64,000 nt of DNA. It comes from Bacteroidales bacterium UBA4788. Lineage in GTDB: Bacteria > Bacteroidota > Bacteroidia > Bacteroidales > VadinHA17. The first letter of the stretch is position 1. Each line of letters starts with the position of its first letter. The stretch lies in the NCBI GenBank assembly GCA_002402965.1, contig DHGW01000070.1, positions 8,782-72,781 of the forward strand, read 5' to 3'. Below the pieces are notes generated by a model. The model worked only from the letters and a program-made list of their open reading frames with translations, had not been told where the DNA came from and ran no database searches. The translations under genes and the position numbers were made by a program. This document shows, piece after piece, positions 19,101-27,794 of this stretch.

Positions 19101-19183
19101 CGTTCGCTTTGCAACATACCGCCGTCCTGCTTGACGATCAGGGCGAACAACTCCATCATGGCCCGCAGGATCTCTTCACTCAT
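16142..19183 (-). CDS. ABCG-type ABC transporter with N-terminal TerB-like domain
   Basis: 1013 residues. Residues 1-140 are helical and acidic and resemble a TerB/tellurite-resistance domain. About 150-240 is a linker ending Y-Y-S-D-I-T-S-R-F. The ATPase follows, with Walker A G-A-S-G-S-G-K-T-T (275-283), signature I-S-G-G-Q (381-385) and Walker B L-F-L-D-E-P-T-S-G (402-410). A C-P-S-C pair lies near 485-495. The rest is an ABC-2/ABCG membrane domain (about 560-790) with an added 200-residue segment holding a final membrane helix. It is a fused half-transporter, probably an exporter, heading an operon with a lipoprotein and a secreted protein. Confidence 0.85.
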   Translation of the reverse strand: MSEEILRAMMELFALIVKQDGGMLQSERDFVAAFLTKQLPHQSADEFMHLFLENAGPLQEKGKAGISETASVRDSIKILNNCKKINKTLTQEQRVIVLMRCFELIDSDKQYTPQRMNIINTIAEVFGISREEFGSIMQFVREENREGFSDPAMIVIDTGTSGESEGTCGSFVVFLKVDSVSLYFLKCFCGGTTLLNGMPLLCRKVYLFAPGNSVQAPPAPTIYYSDITSRFASGSEIHPISLVADRICYTFPDGLPAISSVSFAAGEGMLIGIMGASGSGKTTLLNLLTGLLIPQSGEVRINGISIRSGDGKLDGVVGYVPQDDFLVEELTVFENLFYAASLCFAGKSHAEITEVVNRTLHNLGLYEKRHSRVGSPLNKVISGGQRKRLNIALELIREPSVLFLDEPTSGLSSGDSENVMELLHELTGKGKLVITVIHQPSSGIFKGFDKVLVLDLAGHLVFYGNPLDSIVHFKTLEAHINSGVAECPSCGTVNPETLFNILETKIVDEFGKYTDRRKVSPAEWAEAFRKTIPPGEVREESSAPWSTLRKPGWFRQTMIFMMRDAKSKLANRQYLLLTLLEGPVLGLILSYIIRYIADPSSDIYIFRENENIPVYIFMSIIVALFLGLTISAEEIFRDRKMLRREHFLNLSRSSYLVSKILILAFISALQTFLFLAVANPILGIRGLFFSYWLALFTTALCANMIGLNISSALNSAIAIYIVIPLLMIPMMILSGAMFPFDKLNRKLARADMVPVIAELMPTRWTYEALMVRQFTGNEYGRRIYPLKQQMSISDFNNIYRIPRVTEALKNVTGKLKTDGKIYPEESEMRLLRNETAFLSASEVIDPFTGTDSINPALFTADLAERLSLWLNRVDGEYRRLSHLADMNLDNYVSSNKMALDLLYNNYHNDKLEDIVRKVYEKNKMLEFRDRLIQNADLIYLEPSTSGALGFRTHFMAPVKRFRGLKVDTFRFNILLVLSSVIALYIILYTEALRRLVMFFERTRFGKQRRANQK

Positions 19184-19376
19184 GTCTCAGGATCAGGTTT
19201 ATCAAGTATAGCTGCCAAGTTAGTGAAAAATGGTAGACAATTTGATCTAAAATGTGGACTAATCGTATATGACGGATATCCTTAATTTTTAATGCTTAAC
19301 TTTATAACCATGCACCCCTTTGCACCTGAAAAAACGAGTCTTAAAAAATATTTTTCAAACCCTAATCAACTTGTCT

Positions 19377-22300
19377 ATGACAAAATCAATTAATGCATTC
19401 AGAAGATACCCCGGCCGTGGCAACAGCGGCCTGAGGGTTTTGCTGATCCTTGTCATGACGGCATTTTCACTGACTCTCTTATCACAGAACATCATGGTGA
19501 AGGGAAAAGTGACCGATGCCGAGACGGGAGAGGCTATGATCGGCCTGAACGTGGTCATCAGGGGTACAACCCGGGGCGTGGCCACAGACATGGAAGGTAA
19601 CTATACGATGACCGACTGTCCCCCTGATGCCACACTGGTATTCTCCTTCGTGGGATATAATCCGGTTGAGGTACCCGTCAGCGGACGGACAACGATAAAT
19701 GTTACCATTTCCCCTTCAAGCGCTCTTGTTGAGGATGTGGTTGTTATCGGTTACGGAACCGTCAGCAGGAGGGATGTTATGGGCTCAATCACCTCCGTAC
19801 AGGGAGAAGAGCTTGCCCGCGTACCGGTATCATCGGCTGTTGAAGCCCTTACAGGAAAGATGGCGGGTGTTCACATCGTCACAACGGAAGGATCGCCTGA
19901 TGCGGATATAAATATCCGTGTCCGAGGCGGTGGCTCGGTAACCCAGAGCAGTACACCGCTCCTTATCGTTGACGGATTCCCTGTGAACTCCATCAACGAC
20001 ATCCCTCCCTCGATAATCCAGTCGATAGATGTGCTGAAAGACGCCTCCTCAACGGCTATATACGGAGCCCGTGGTGCCAACGGTGTTATAATCATCACCA
20101 CCAAAAGCGGTGATGCCGGCAAGCCAAGGGTTAATTACAATGCCTGGTATGGATTTAAAAAGGTATCAAAGCAACTTACGACACTTTCAGTTGAAGATTA
20201 CATGAGATGGCAGTATGAATATGCTCTCCTGGATGACAATGTAGAAAAGTATGAGAGGTATTTTGGTAATTACCATGATATTGACCTATATGCAGGACAG
20301 CCTTCCATAAACTGGTTTGACCAGGTCTTCGGACACATCGGGAAGGTATTCAATCATGACCTGAACATTACCGGGGGGAGTGACAGCTTCAAGTACTCCG
20401 TCTCTTATGCCGGAATAAGAAGCGATGAGATCATGCTCTCCTCTGAGTATAGGCGTGACAACCTTGCCCTTAAGTTTGATCACAAGGCAGGCGACAGAGT
20501 GGAACTCTCATTTTCGGTGCGCTATTCTGACATGAAGATCTACGGAGCAGGAGCCACCGACCAGGGAGGAGCCACCCCTAACGATGCCAGGGTGAAGCAG
20601 ACAATGCTCTTCGTTCCTATACCGTTTAATTCGGTCGGAGATTTTGATGACACCGACCTGGCAGCGAGCATGACCAATCCCCTCGATAACGTCAGGGATA
20701 ACGACCGTCAGCAGTTCAGAAAGAGATACAACCTGGGCGGCAGCTTCTCCTGGGAGATTGTTGACGGACTGGTATTCCGGACTGAGGCCGGCCTTGACAA
20801 TTATGTGAACAATGATGACCGCTTCTATGGACTGACCACATATTATGTAAAGAACACACCAACGGCTGATTACCAGAACAAGCCAGCACTCGAGGCATAT
20901 GAGAGAAAAGGTAACGGCATCAGGAGCACCAACACCCTCAATTACGATTTTGCAAATCTCTTCGGTGATTCAGGCCACTCGCTCAAGCTGCTGGCAGGGC
21001 AGGAGGTGCTTGTCACCAAATCAAACACGATGTTCAACCAGGTCTGGGGATTCCCTGAATTCTTCACCGGCCCCGAAGCCTATAAGCTGGTAAGCCAGGG
21101 ATTCTCTAACAGCTATACAAATACTCTCAACCCTGATGACAAGCTGCTCTCTTTCTTCGGCAGGGTGATGTATGACTACAAGGGAAGATACCAGGCCTCT
21201 GCCACCTTCAGGGCTGACGGTTCGAGTAAATTCTCCGCTGCCAACCGCTGGGGTTACTTCCCTTCGGCATCAATTGCCTGGAGGATTTCCGAGGAGGAAT
21301 TCATGAAAGGTATCTCCAACACCCTCAATAACCTCAGGCTCAGGTTCAGCTACGGTACCGCCGGGGATAACAATATCCCCTCCAACCAGATTGCTCAGAT
21401 ATTCGAAGCCCGGTCTACCTCTTGGATCAACGGCTTCTCATCATTCTGGGCTCCCTCAACCAACATGGCCAACCCTGACCTGAAGTGGGAGACAACAGTA
21501 ACCCGGAACCTTGGACTCGACTTCGGGTTCTTCAGGAACCGGATCAACGGAAGCGTGGAGGTTTACCGCAACAATACGAAAGACCTCCTGATAGCATTCC
21601 CGGTGTCTGGCACAGGTTATACAACCCAGTACCGGAATATGGGAGAAACGCAAAACAAGGGGATCGAGATTGAACTCAACGCTGTGGCTCTCAACGCCAA
21701 GAATTACGGACTCAGCTTCGGGTTCAACATCGGATTCAACAAAAACAAGATACTCTCACTTGGCGTGATGGACGACTTTGGTCAGAACACCAGCTGGGCA
21801 TCCACAGAGATAGGTAACGACTACTGGATCGCTGTTGGCGGATCAGTCGGGGAGATGTACGGCTATGTCAGTGACGGCCGTTATGTGGTGTCTGACTTCT
21901 CCGGATATGATGAAGAGGAGGAGGAATGGATACTCAACGATGGTGTTGTTGATAACTCCAACGTCATCGGCACTGTGCGTCCGGGCAGCCTGAAGCTGAA
22001 AGACTTCACCGGCGATGATATGGTGACTGTGGCTGACGGCAAAGTGATTGGCAATGCGAACCCGAAACATACGGGCGGATTCACTGTCGAGGGTTATTTC
22101 TACGGCTTCGACCTTTCAGCTCTGTTCAACTGGAGCTACGGCAACGACATCTATAATGCCAACAAGGTTGAATACACCACGTCGCGTTACGCGTTCCGCA
22201 ATATGATTGACATCATGGCTGAGGGGAACAGGTGGACCAACCTTGACCCCGCAACAGGTACGCTGGTCAATGACCCCGCAACACTGGAGGCCATGAACGC

Positions 22301-22610
22301 GACAACTACCATGTGGTCACCCTTCATGAGCAGGCATGTGTTCAGCGACTGGGCGGTGGAAGACGGATCTTTCCTGAGGCTTAACACGCTGACAATGGGA
22401 TATTCACTTCCTGACCTGGTAACATCAAGGTTGCATATAGAGCGACTGAGGTTTTACATCTCGGGATATAATGTCTTCGTGCTTACCAACTATTCGGGCT
22501 TTGATCCCGAGGTCTCTGCCAGGAGGAACACCGTTCTGACTCCGGGACTGGATTATTCGGCTTATCCAAAGAGCAGGCAGCTGTTGTTTGGTGTGAATCT
22601 TACCTTTTAA
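19377..22610 (+). CDS. SusC/RagA-type TonB-dependent outer membrane transporter (pectin locus)
   Basis: 1077 residues. A signal peptide (about 1-37), a carboxypeptidase-regulatory-like domain (about 40-115), a TonB-box region E-D-V-V-V-I-G-Y-G-T and plug (about 135-235, with L-I-V-D-G-F-P-V and I-Y-G-A-R-G-A-N-G-V-I) precede a 22-strand barrel ending in a Phe-terminated strand. It imports oligosaccharides captured with SusD. I chose the ATG at 19377; the frame is open to a TTG at 19320. It is divergent from the TerB-ABC operon. The 15-base gap to susD and the enzymes that follow place it in a pectin utilisation locus. Confidence 0.95.
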   Translation: MTKSINAFRRYPGRGNSGLRVLLILVMTAFSLTLLSQNIMVKGKVTDAETGEAMIGLNVVIRGTTRGVATDMEGNYTMTDCPPDATLVFSFVGYNPVEVPVSGRTTINVTISPSSALVEDVVVIGYGTVSRRDVMGSITSVQGEELARVPVSSAVEALTGKMAGVHIVTTEGSPDADINIRVRGGGSVTQSSTPLLIVDGFPVNSINDIPPSIIQSIDVLKDASSTAIYGARGANGVIIITTKSGDAGKPRVNYNAWYGFKKVSKQLTTLSVEDYMRWQYEYALLDDNVEKYERYFGNYHDIDLYAGQPSINWFDQVFGHIGKVFNHDLNITGGSDSFKYSVSYAGIRSDEIMLSSEYRRDNLALKFDHKAGDRVELSFSVRYSDMKIYGAGATDQGGATPNDARVKQTMLFVPIPFNSVGDFDDTDLAASMTNPLDNVRDNDRQQFRKRYNLGGSFSWEIVDGLVFRTEAGLDNYVNNDDRFYGLTTYYVKNTPTADYQNKPALEAYERKGNGIRSTNTLNYDFANLFGDSGHSLKLLAGQEVLVTKSNTMFNQVWGFPEFFTGPEAYKLVSQGFSNSYTNTLNPDDKLLSFFGRVMYDYKGRYQASATFRADGSSKFSAANRWGYFPSASIAWRISEEEFMKGISNTLNNLRLRFSYGTAGDNNIPSNQIAQIFEARSTSWINGFSSFWAPSTNMANPDLKWETTVTRNLGLDFGFFRNRINGSVEVYRNNTKDLLIAFPVSGTGYTTQYRNMGETQNKGIEIELNAVALNAKNYGLSFGFNIGFNKNKILSLGVMDDFGQNTSWASTEIGNDYWIAVGGSVGEMYGYVSDGRYVVSDFSGYDEEEEEWILNDGVVDNSNVIGTVRPGSLKLKDFTGDDMVTVADGKVIGNANPKHTGGFTVEGYFYGFDLSALFNWSYGNDIYNANKVEYTTSRYAFRNMIDIMAEGNRWTNLDPATGTLVNDPATLEAMNATTTMWSPFMSRHVFSDWAVEDGSFLRLNTLTMGYSLPDLVTSRLHIERLRFYISGYNVFVLTNYSGFDPEVSARRNTVLTPGLDYSAYPKSRQLLFGVNLTF

Positions 22611-22625
22611 TCTGATTAAAAAAAG

Positions 22626-24422
22626 ATGAGTATGAAAAAGTTCCTATATATATTAATCAGTATTGTTTTTGCCGGCCTGCTCGTGTCGTGCGAAGACTTC
22701 CTGGAAGCTCCGTCTCAGTCAACGCTGGATGAGTCACTGATCTTCTCCAATCCCACCCTTGCGGCTTCGGCCATTGACGGGATCAAGGAGCCTATCGGTC
22801 AGACCAACTCATACAGGGGAAGGTTTCTGACCCATTACGGCGCCAACACTGACATAGAGTGGTACAACAGTTCCTCGTCTGCAGGTGCAAGATCAGACCT
22901 GGCAAGATATGTCAATTCGTCCATCAACACTGACATGAACACTACGAACAATGCCTGGGCGCAGATGTACTCGGGCATCGAGCGTGCCAACATCTGCATC
23001 AGGGGTTTAAGGACCTACGGTGATGCGAGACCCGGCACTGAGATGGGTCAGTTGCTCGGTGAAGCACTCACTCTCCGTGCTTTCTACTATGCTGACCTTG
23101 TCAGGGCATGGGGCGATGTGGTTCCTCGTTTTGAACCCATCTCCTCTGAGACGATGTACCTTGCAAAAACCAGTCGCGATGACATATACAAACAGCTGAT
23201 TGATGACCTGGGCGAAGCCTCAGAACTTGTGGCATGGCCTAACGGCAACGCCAGGACCACAACAACCGAGGGGATAAACAAAGCCTTTGTCAAGGCGCTC
23301 CGCGCCCGTATCTGCCTTGCTGCTGCCGGATACTCCCAGTATCCTGACGGCATCAGGAGAAGCAATGACACGGAGCTTTCCGTGGCAACCCTTTATCCGG
23401 TAGCCATGCAGGAGTGTCTTGACGTGATCACAAGCGGCAAGGCTTCGCTGGAGAGCAGCTTCGAGGGATTCTGGAGGAAGGTGTGTGAAGAGAACATCGC
23501 AGCAGGCGGTGAGTCCCTGTGGGAGATACCCTTCGCTGACGGCCGCGGCCGCATGGCATTTACCTTCGCTCCGAGACATGCAAGCGTAGACCAGTATACA
23601 GGCCAGGCCAGGGGCGGTGATTACGGCCCCCTGCCGAATGTCTTCTATGACTATGATGTCAAAGACACCAGGAGGGACGTAACCTGCGTGCCTTACTCCT
23701 GGGGAACCGCCACGGCCGGCATCTCGAAGCAGACAATCAACACCGGCAACGGAGTCTCTCTATGGTACTTCGGTAAGCTTCGATATGAATGGATGACCAG
23801 GTATGTAACATCAACAAATGATGACGGACTGAATGAGATCTATATGCGCTACGCCGAAGTGCTGCTGATGGCTGCAGAGATACAGAATGAGCTGGGCAAT
23901 CCCGGACCGGCAAAGGATTACCTGAAGCAGATCAGGCAGAGAGCATTTGCCCAGTCTGACTGGCCCGTCAAAGTGGATGCCTACCTTAATAATATTACCA
24001 CCAGGGAGCAGATATTTGATGCCATCGTGAATGAGCATGCTCTTGAATTCTGCGGCGAGATGGAACGCAAGTCCGCCCTGATCCGCTGGAACCTCCTGGG
24101 GACCAAAATGGATGAGGCCATTGTTAAAATGACCCAGCTCAGCAACCGCACCGGCAGCTACACTGATGTTCCGGAAAAACTGTACTACCGCTATGCATCT
24201 GATGGAGAGTCCCTTCAGTTCTATGGCCTGAACAGGGGAGAAAATGAAGACAGGTCGGCAGACTATACCTCCAACACGGTCTACGTCAGCCCTGACAAGC
24301 TGGGCTCTGCCAAGATCAACTCGCTCTTTACAAATGATCCGGATCAGAACCAGTTCTGGCCCATCTGGCAGGTATTCATCGACGCCAGCAACGGCACCCT
24401 GAAAAATGATTATGGCTATTAA
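22626..24422 (+). CDS. SusD/RagB-type surface glycan-binding lipoprotein (pectin locus)
   Basis: 598 residues. Lipoprotein signal with the lipobox L-L-V-S-C (Cys22) followed by E-D-F-L, typical of SusD. The helical TPR-like scaffold and the C-terminal R-Y-A-E-V-L-L-M-A-A-E segment are diagnostic. It caps the SusC barrel and hands over glycan. An in-frame second ATG at 22632 is also a possible start. Confidence 0.94.
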   Translation: MSMKKFLYILISIVFAGLLVSCEDFLEAPSQSTLDESLIFSNPTLAASAIDGIKEPIGQTNSYRGRFLTHYGANTDIEWYNSSSSAGARSDLARYVNSSINTDMNTTNNAWAQMYSGIERANICIRGLRTYGDARPGTEMGQLLGEALTLRAFYYADLVRAWGDVVPRFEPISSETMYLAKTSRDDIYKQLIDDLGEASELVAWPNGNARTTTTEGINKAFVKALRARICLAAAGYSQYPDGIRRSNDTELSVATLYPVAMQECLDVITSGKASLESSFEGFWRKVCEENIAAGGESLWEIPFADGRGRMAFTFAPRHASVDQYTGQARGGDYGPLPNVFYDYDVKDTRRDVTCVPYSWGTATAGISKQTINTGNGVSLWYFGKLRYEWMTRYVTSTNDDGLNEIYMRYAEVLLMAAEIQNELGNPGPAKDYLKQIRQRAFAQSDWPVKVDAYLNNITTREQIFDAIVNEHALEFCGEMERKSALIRWNLLGTKMDEAIVKMTQLSNRTGSYTDVPEKLYYRYASDGESLQFYGLNRGENEDRSADYTSNTVYVSPDKLGSAKINSLFTNDPDQNQFWPIWQVFIDASNGTLKNDYGY

Positions 24423-24441
24423 ACCACTTAAACTGTTATCT

Positions 24442-26055
24442 ATGAAGAAGATAATTATATATACAGGATTATTGACCGGGCTGATGGCGATGCTTCTTTT
24501 CACTTCATGCAAGGAAGAGATCGACCCGGTGGTGGAGGAGTTGGAATTCAGCAGGGCCTTTTCGCCCGTTGGCCTGGAAGCAGCTATTAGCAATACCACA
24601 ACGGTTACGCTCACCTGGTCATCCGTTAAAAACGCGGAAAAGTACCTGGTGGAGATCTATGACGGAGAGACAGGCCCTGTAACACTGATTCATTCCGCAG
24701 AGGTTTCTGCCTCAGACGAGAGTCAGGTTACATTCACCTATGTGTTGCCTGCCGGTGACACACAGTTCTGGGCGAGGATAAAGGCAATCAGCTCCATCCA
24801 GGGTGTGGAAGAGTCGAAATGGTCCCTGACGGCATTCAAAACCGATCCGGAGAACCTCTTCGGTGGCTTTGACACCTATATGTCAGCAATGAATGCCTGC
24901 ATTGTTCAGTGGGAGCCAGAGGTAACGGCAACATCACTACTGCTTGTGAGCGGTACCAACCAGTTGCCTTTCACTCTCAGTGCCGAAGATCTTGCACTGG
25001 GCGAAAGGCAGGTCACCGGATTGCCGAATGGCATTTATGAGGTACGACTCATGAATGGAAACTTCGTGAGGGGCCGTACACACGTTATCATTGAAGGTGA
25101 CGTGCTTGTGGAACCGGGCGGCGACCTCAAGGCAGCACTGGATGCCCTTCCGGCAGGAGGCGTGATATTACTCACAAACGGTGCTTCCTATGGCCTTCCG
25201 GAAGTTGATACTGTAAGAACGAGCACCAAGGTGAGAGGCATACTGCCCGATGATCCGCCAACGATCTTTCTGATGACCGGCGGTGGCAATCACATGTTTG
25301 ATATCGGGACATCCATGACACTCTCTGACTCCCTGGTATTTGAAAATGTTGATATCAGCTGTTCGTATGACGATGCTGGTCTCGCCAAACACAGGGGAAT
25401 TATTGATCAGGAACTCGATGCATTTTCGATTGGTACAATAAGGTTCAGGAATTGTATTATCAGGAACTCCGGCCGGAGCGCCATCCGCCTTCGCGGTAAC
25501 GCCGCCGGCCAGGTTATCAATAACGTTGAGTTCCTGAACTGCATAATGTATGACTTTGCCTTTGACAGCCATTATGGCGTGCTGAACGGTGCTGCGACCG
25601 GGAACTTCATCAATATCAAGTTTGTCAACAGCACGGTCTATAAATTAAGGGGCGGTATCATAAACTACGGAAGCGGTGCAGGATGCCAGAGCGTTGTGGT
25701 CGATAACTGTACATTCAATGAGACAACAATGGACACCGGCTCATCAAGGTATTTCATTGATTTCGGCACCAGCAACACCTCAACCGGCACCATAACCATC
25801 AGTGACTGCATTTTCGGGCAGACGGTTGACAGGGCAAACGGTGTAAGGCCGGGTTCCATGACTCTCACGCTCTCAGGATCTTACTATACTACCGATTTCT
25901 ATGACGGTACAACAGCACCCATAAAGCAACTGATGACGGCCTACAGCGGCGCTTCCACCAGCCTGTGGAATGATCCCGTTGGTGAAGATTTCACCTTTCT
26001 GGACAAAAATTTTGCAGGCATTGAAACTGCCGGTTCACCGCGCTGGAAAGAATAA
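24442..26055 (+). CDS. Surface lipoprotein with FN3-like and DUF4957/DUF5123-like beta-helix domains
   Basis: 537 residues from the ATG at 24442 (the frame opens at 24406). Lipobox L-F-T-S-C (Cys23). Residues about 50-130 look like an FN3 domain. From about 210 onward there is a right-handed beta-helix pattern with recurring F-x-N-C/V-x-N-S/N-C-T turns, as in the DUF4957/DUF5123 proteins of Bacteroidota pectin loci. No catalytic lyase or hydrolase motif is obvious, so a glycan-binding role is more likely than catalysis (inference). It directly follows susD. Confidence 0.75.
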   Translation: MKKIIIYTGLLTGLMAMLLFTSCKEEIDPVVEELEFSRAFSPVGLEAAISNTTTVTLTWSSVKNAEKYLVEIYDGETGPVTLIHSAEVSASDESQVTFTYVLPAGDTQFWARIKAISSIQGVEESKWSLTAFKTDPENLFGGFDTYMSAMNACIVQWEPEVTATSLLLVSGTNQLPFTLSAEDLALGERQVTGLPNGIYEVRLMNGNFVRGRTHVIIEGDVLVEPGGDLKAALDALPAGGVILLTNGASYGLPEVDTVRTSTKVRGILPDDPPTIFLMTGGGNHMFDIGTSMTLSDSLVFENVDISCSYDDAGLAKHRGIIDQELDAFSIGTIRFRNCIIRNSGRSAIRLRGNAAGQVINNVEFLNCIMYDFAFDSHYGVLNGAATGNFINIKFVNSTVYKLRGGIINYGSGAGCQSVVVDNCTFNETTMDTGSSRYFIDFGTSNTSTGTITISDCIFGQTVDRANGVRPGSMTLTLSGSYYTTDFYDGTTAPIKQLMTAYSGASTSLWNDPVGEDFTFLDKNFAGIETAGSPRWKE

Positions 26056-26097
26056 GAGAATTCTACAGGATTTGGGTTAGTTCTGTAAACCCCTGAG

Positions 26098-26119
26098 GAC
26101 CGGGAGCAACCTCCCGGTC
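26098..26119 (+). other. Strong intergenic hairpin inside the pectin locus
   Basis: GACCGGGAG (26098-26106) and CTCCCGGTC (26111-26119) form a perfect 9-bp stem with a CAAC loop; flanking CCCC and GGGG could extend it. There is no T-run. It lies between the binding/import genes and the enzyme genes and may mark an mRNA processing or stability boundary. Confidence 0.65.
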
Positions 26120-26168
26120 CCGGGGTAATATCAGAAGGAAATCATCGGATGTTTTTAAATTGCCATCG

Positions 26169-27794
26169 ATGAAGAAAAGGAGAGACTATATTCCTGCCCG
26201 TACGGCATTGTTCATCATCACCCTTGCTGCAATCATTATGAATGGTTGCACTGGCGGAGCAGACAGACAGAACGCGGTTTACACAAACCCGGTTCTGCAT
26301 GCCGATTACTCTGATCCGGATGTGGTAAGGGATGGGGATGATTACTACATGGTTGCCTCATCGTTCAACTGCGTGCCCGCGTTGCCTGTTCTGCACTCAA
26401 ATGATCTCGTGTCGTGGGAGCTTACCGGATACGCCCTTGAGAGACTTCAGCCGGAGGAATACTATTCATCCGTCCGGCACGGAGGCGGCATATGGGCTCC
26501 ATGCATCAGGATACATAACGGTGAATTCTATATTTTCTATCCTGATCCTGACCATGGCATCTTCATGATTAAGGCTTCAGACCCAGGGGGGCCGTGGAGT
26601 GATCCGGTGGCGGTCATTAAAGGCAAGGGATTGATTGACCCCGGCCCGCTGTGGGATGATGATGGCAGCGCTTACCTTGCCTACGCTTTTGCAGGGAGCA
26701 GGGCCGGCGTCAAGAGTGTGCTGATGGTCATCCGCATGAAGCCTGACGGCACAGGCGTATTCGGTGACCCGGTGATGGTTTTTGACGGGCATAAAGACAA
26801 TCCGACGATCGAGGGGCCGAAGTTCTATAAAAGGAACGGATGGTACTATATTTTTGCCCCTGCCGGCGGTGTCACTTATGGATGGCAGCTCGCGCTGAGG
26901 GCGAAGAATGTATTTGGTCCCTATGAGGCCAGGAAGGTCATGCATCAGGGAAATATTGCAATCAACGGCCCGCACCAGGGCGCCTGGGTGGCAACCCCCG
27001 CAGGGGATGACTGGTTCTTCCATTTCCAGGACAAAGGAGCATACGGGAGAATTGTTCACCTCCAGCCTCTGAAATGGGTCGACGACTGGCCTGTAATCGG
27101 CATTGATGAGGACGGAGACGGCATCGGGGAGCCGGTTCTGTCATACAACGGTCCTGGGTCAAAGGCGGACACAGCAGCCATCTCACGGCAGCACAATGAT
27201 GAGTTTAATGGCAGCATCATGCCTCTCGACTGGCAGTGGCACGCCAATCCGTCCCTCACCTGGGGATACCCCTCGGGGGCCTCCGGATTCTACAGGCTGA
27301 ACTGCATCGCACGGCCCGACAGCATGCGTAACCTCTGGGATGTGCCGAATCTCTTTCTCCGCAAACTGCCGGCTGAAAAGTTCACTGCAACTGCATCCGT
27401 CAAATGCACCCTGCGGTCTGACGGTGAGGAGACCGGCATGGTAGTCATGGGCCGTGATTACCAGTATATCTCCCTCATCAAAACGGACGGCAGGCTCCGG
27501 CTGAGAGTGATGAGATGCACTGACGCCGACAGGGGCAACCCTGAGTCAGAACTATTTTCCCGGGAGATTGACAGTGGCGAACTCTTCTTCAGGGTGACGG
27601 TCGAAGCCGGAGCCTTGTGCCGCTTCAGCTACAGCTTTGACGGAACGGAATATTTTAATGCCGGGGAACCGTTTATTGCCCGCCAGGGAATGTGGATAGG
27701 GGCAAAAGCCGGTTTTTTCGCCATGCGTGACGGTTATACCAATGATGCAGGTTCTATTGACCTCAACTGGTTCAGGATTTTAACAACAGAATGA
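26169..27794 (+). CDS. GH43-family glycoside hydrolase lipoprotein
   Basis: 541 residues from the ATG at 26169 (a TTG lies three codons earlier). Lipobox I-M-N-G-C (Cys27). The five-bladed propeller shows the GH43 triad: D49 in Y-S-D-P-D (base), D157 in L-I-D-P-G-P (pKa modulator) and E215 in T-I-E-G-P (acid). A C-terminal beta-sandwich (about 335-541) is the usual GH43 partner domain. Family members remove arabinose or xylose side chains; the exact specificity is not readable here. It overlaps the next gene by ATGA. Confidence 0.92.
   Translation: MKKRRDYIPARTALFIITLAAIIMNGCTGGADRQNAVYTNPVLHADYSDPDVVRDGDDYYMVASSFNCVPALPVLHSNDLVSWELTGYALERLQPEEYYSSVRHGGGIWAPCIRIHNGEFYIFYPDPDHGIFMIKASDPGGPWSDPVAVIKGKGLIDPGPLWDDDGSAYLAYAFAGSRAGVKSVLMVIRMKPDGTGVFGDPVMVFDGHKDNPTIEGPKFYKRNGWYYIFAPAGGVTYGWQLALRAKNVFGPYEARKVMHQGNIAINGPHQGAWVATPAGDDWFFHFQDKGAYGRIVHLQPLKWVDDWPVIGIDEDGDGIGEPVLSYNGPGSKADTAAISRQHNDEFNGSIMPLDWQWHANPSLTWGYPSGASGFYRLNCIARPDSMRNLWDVPNLFLRKLPAEKFTATASVKCTLRSDGEETGMVVMGRDYQYISLIKTDGRLRLRVMRCTDADRGNPESELFSREIDSGELFFRVTVEAGALCRFSYSFDGTEYFNAGEPFIARQGMWIGAKAGFFAMRDGYTNDAGSIDLNWFRILTTE

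Noticed and set aside
23811..24614. 267-codon frame on the minus strand across the susD end
   Set aside because: It spans the susD 3' end and the start of the next lipoprotein gene on the other strand; both of those have clear signals and domains.
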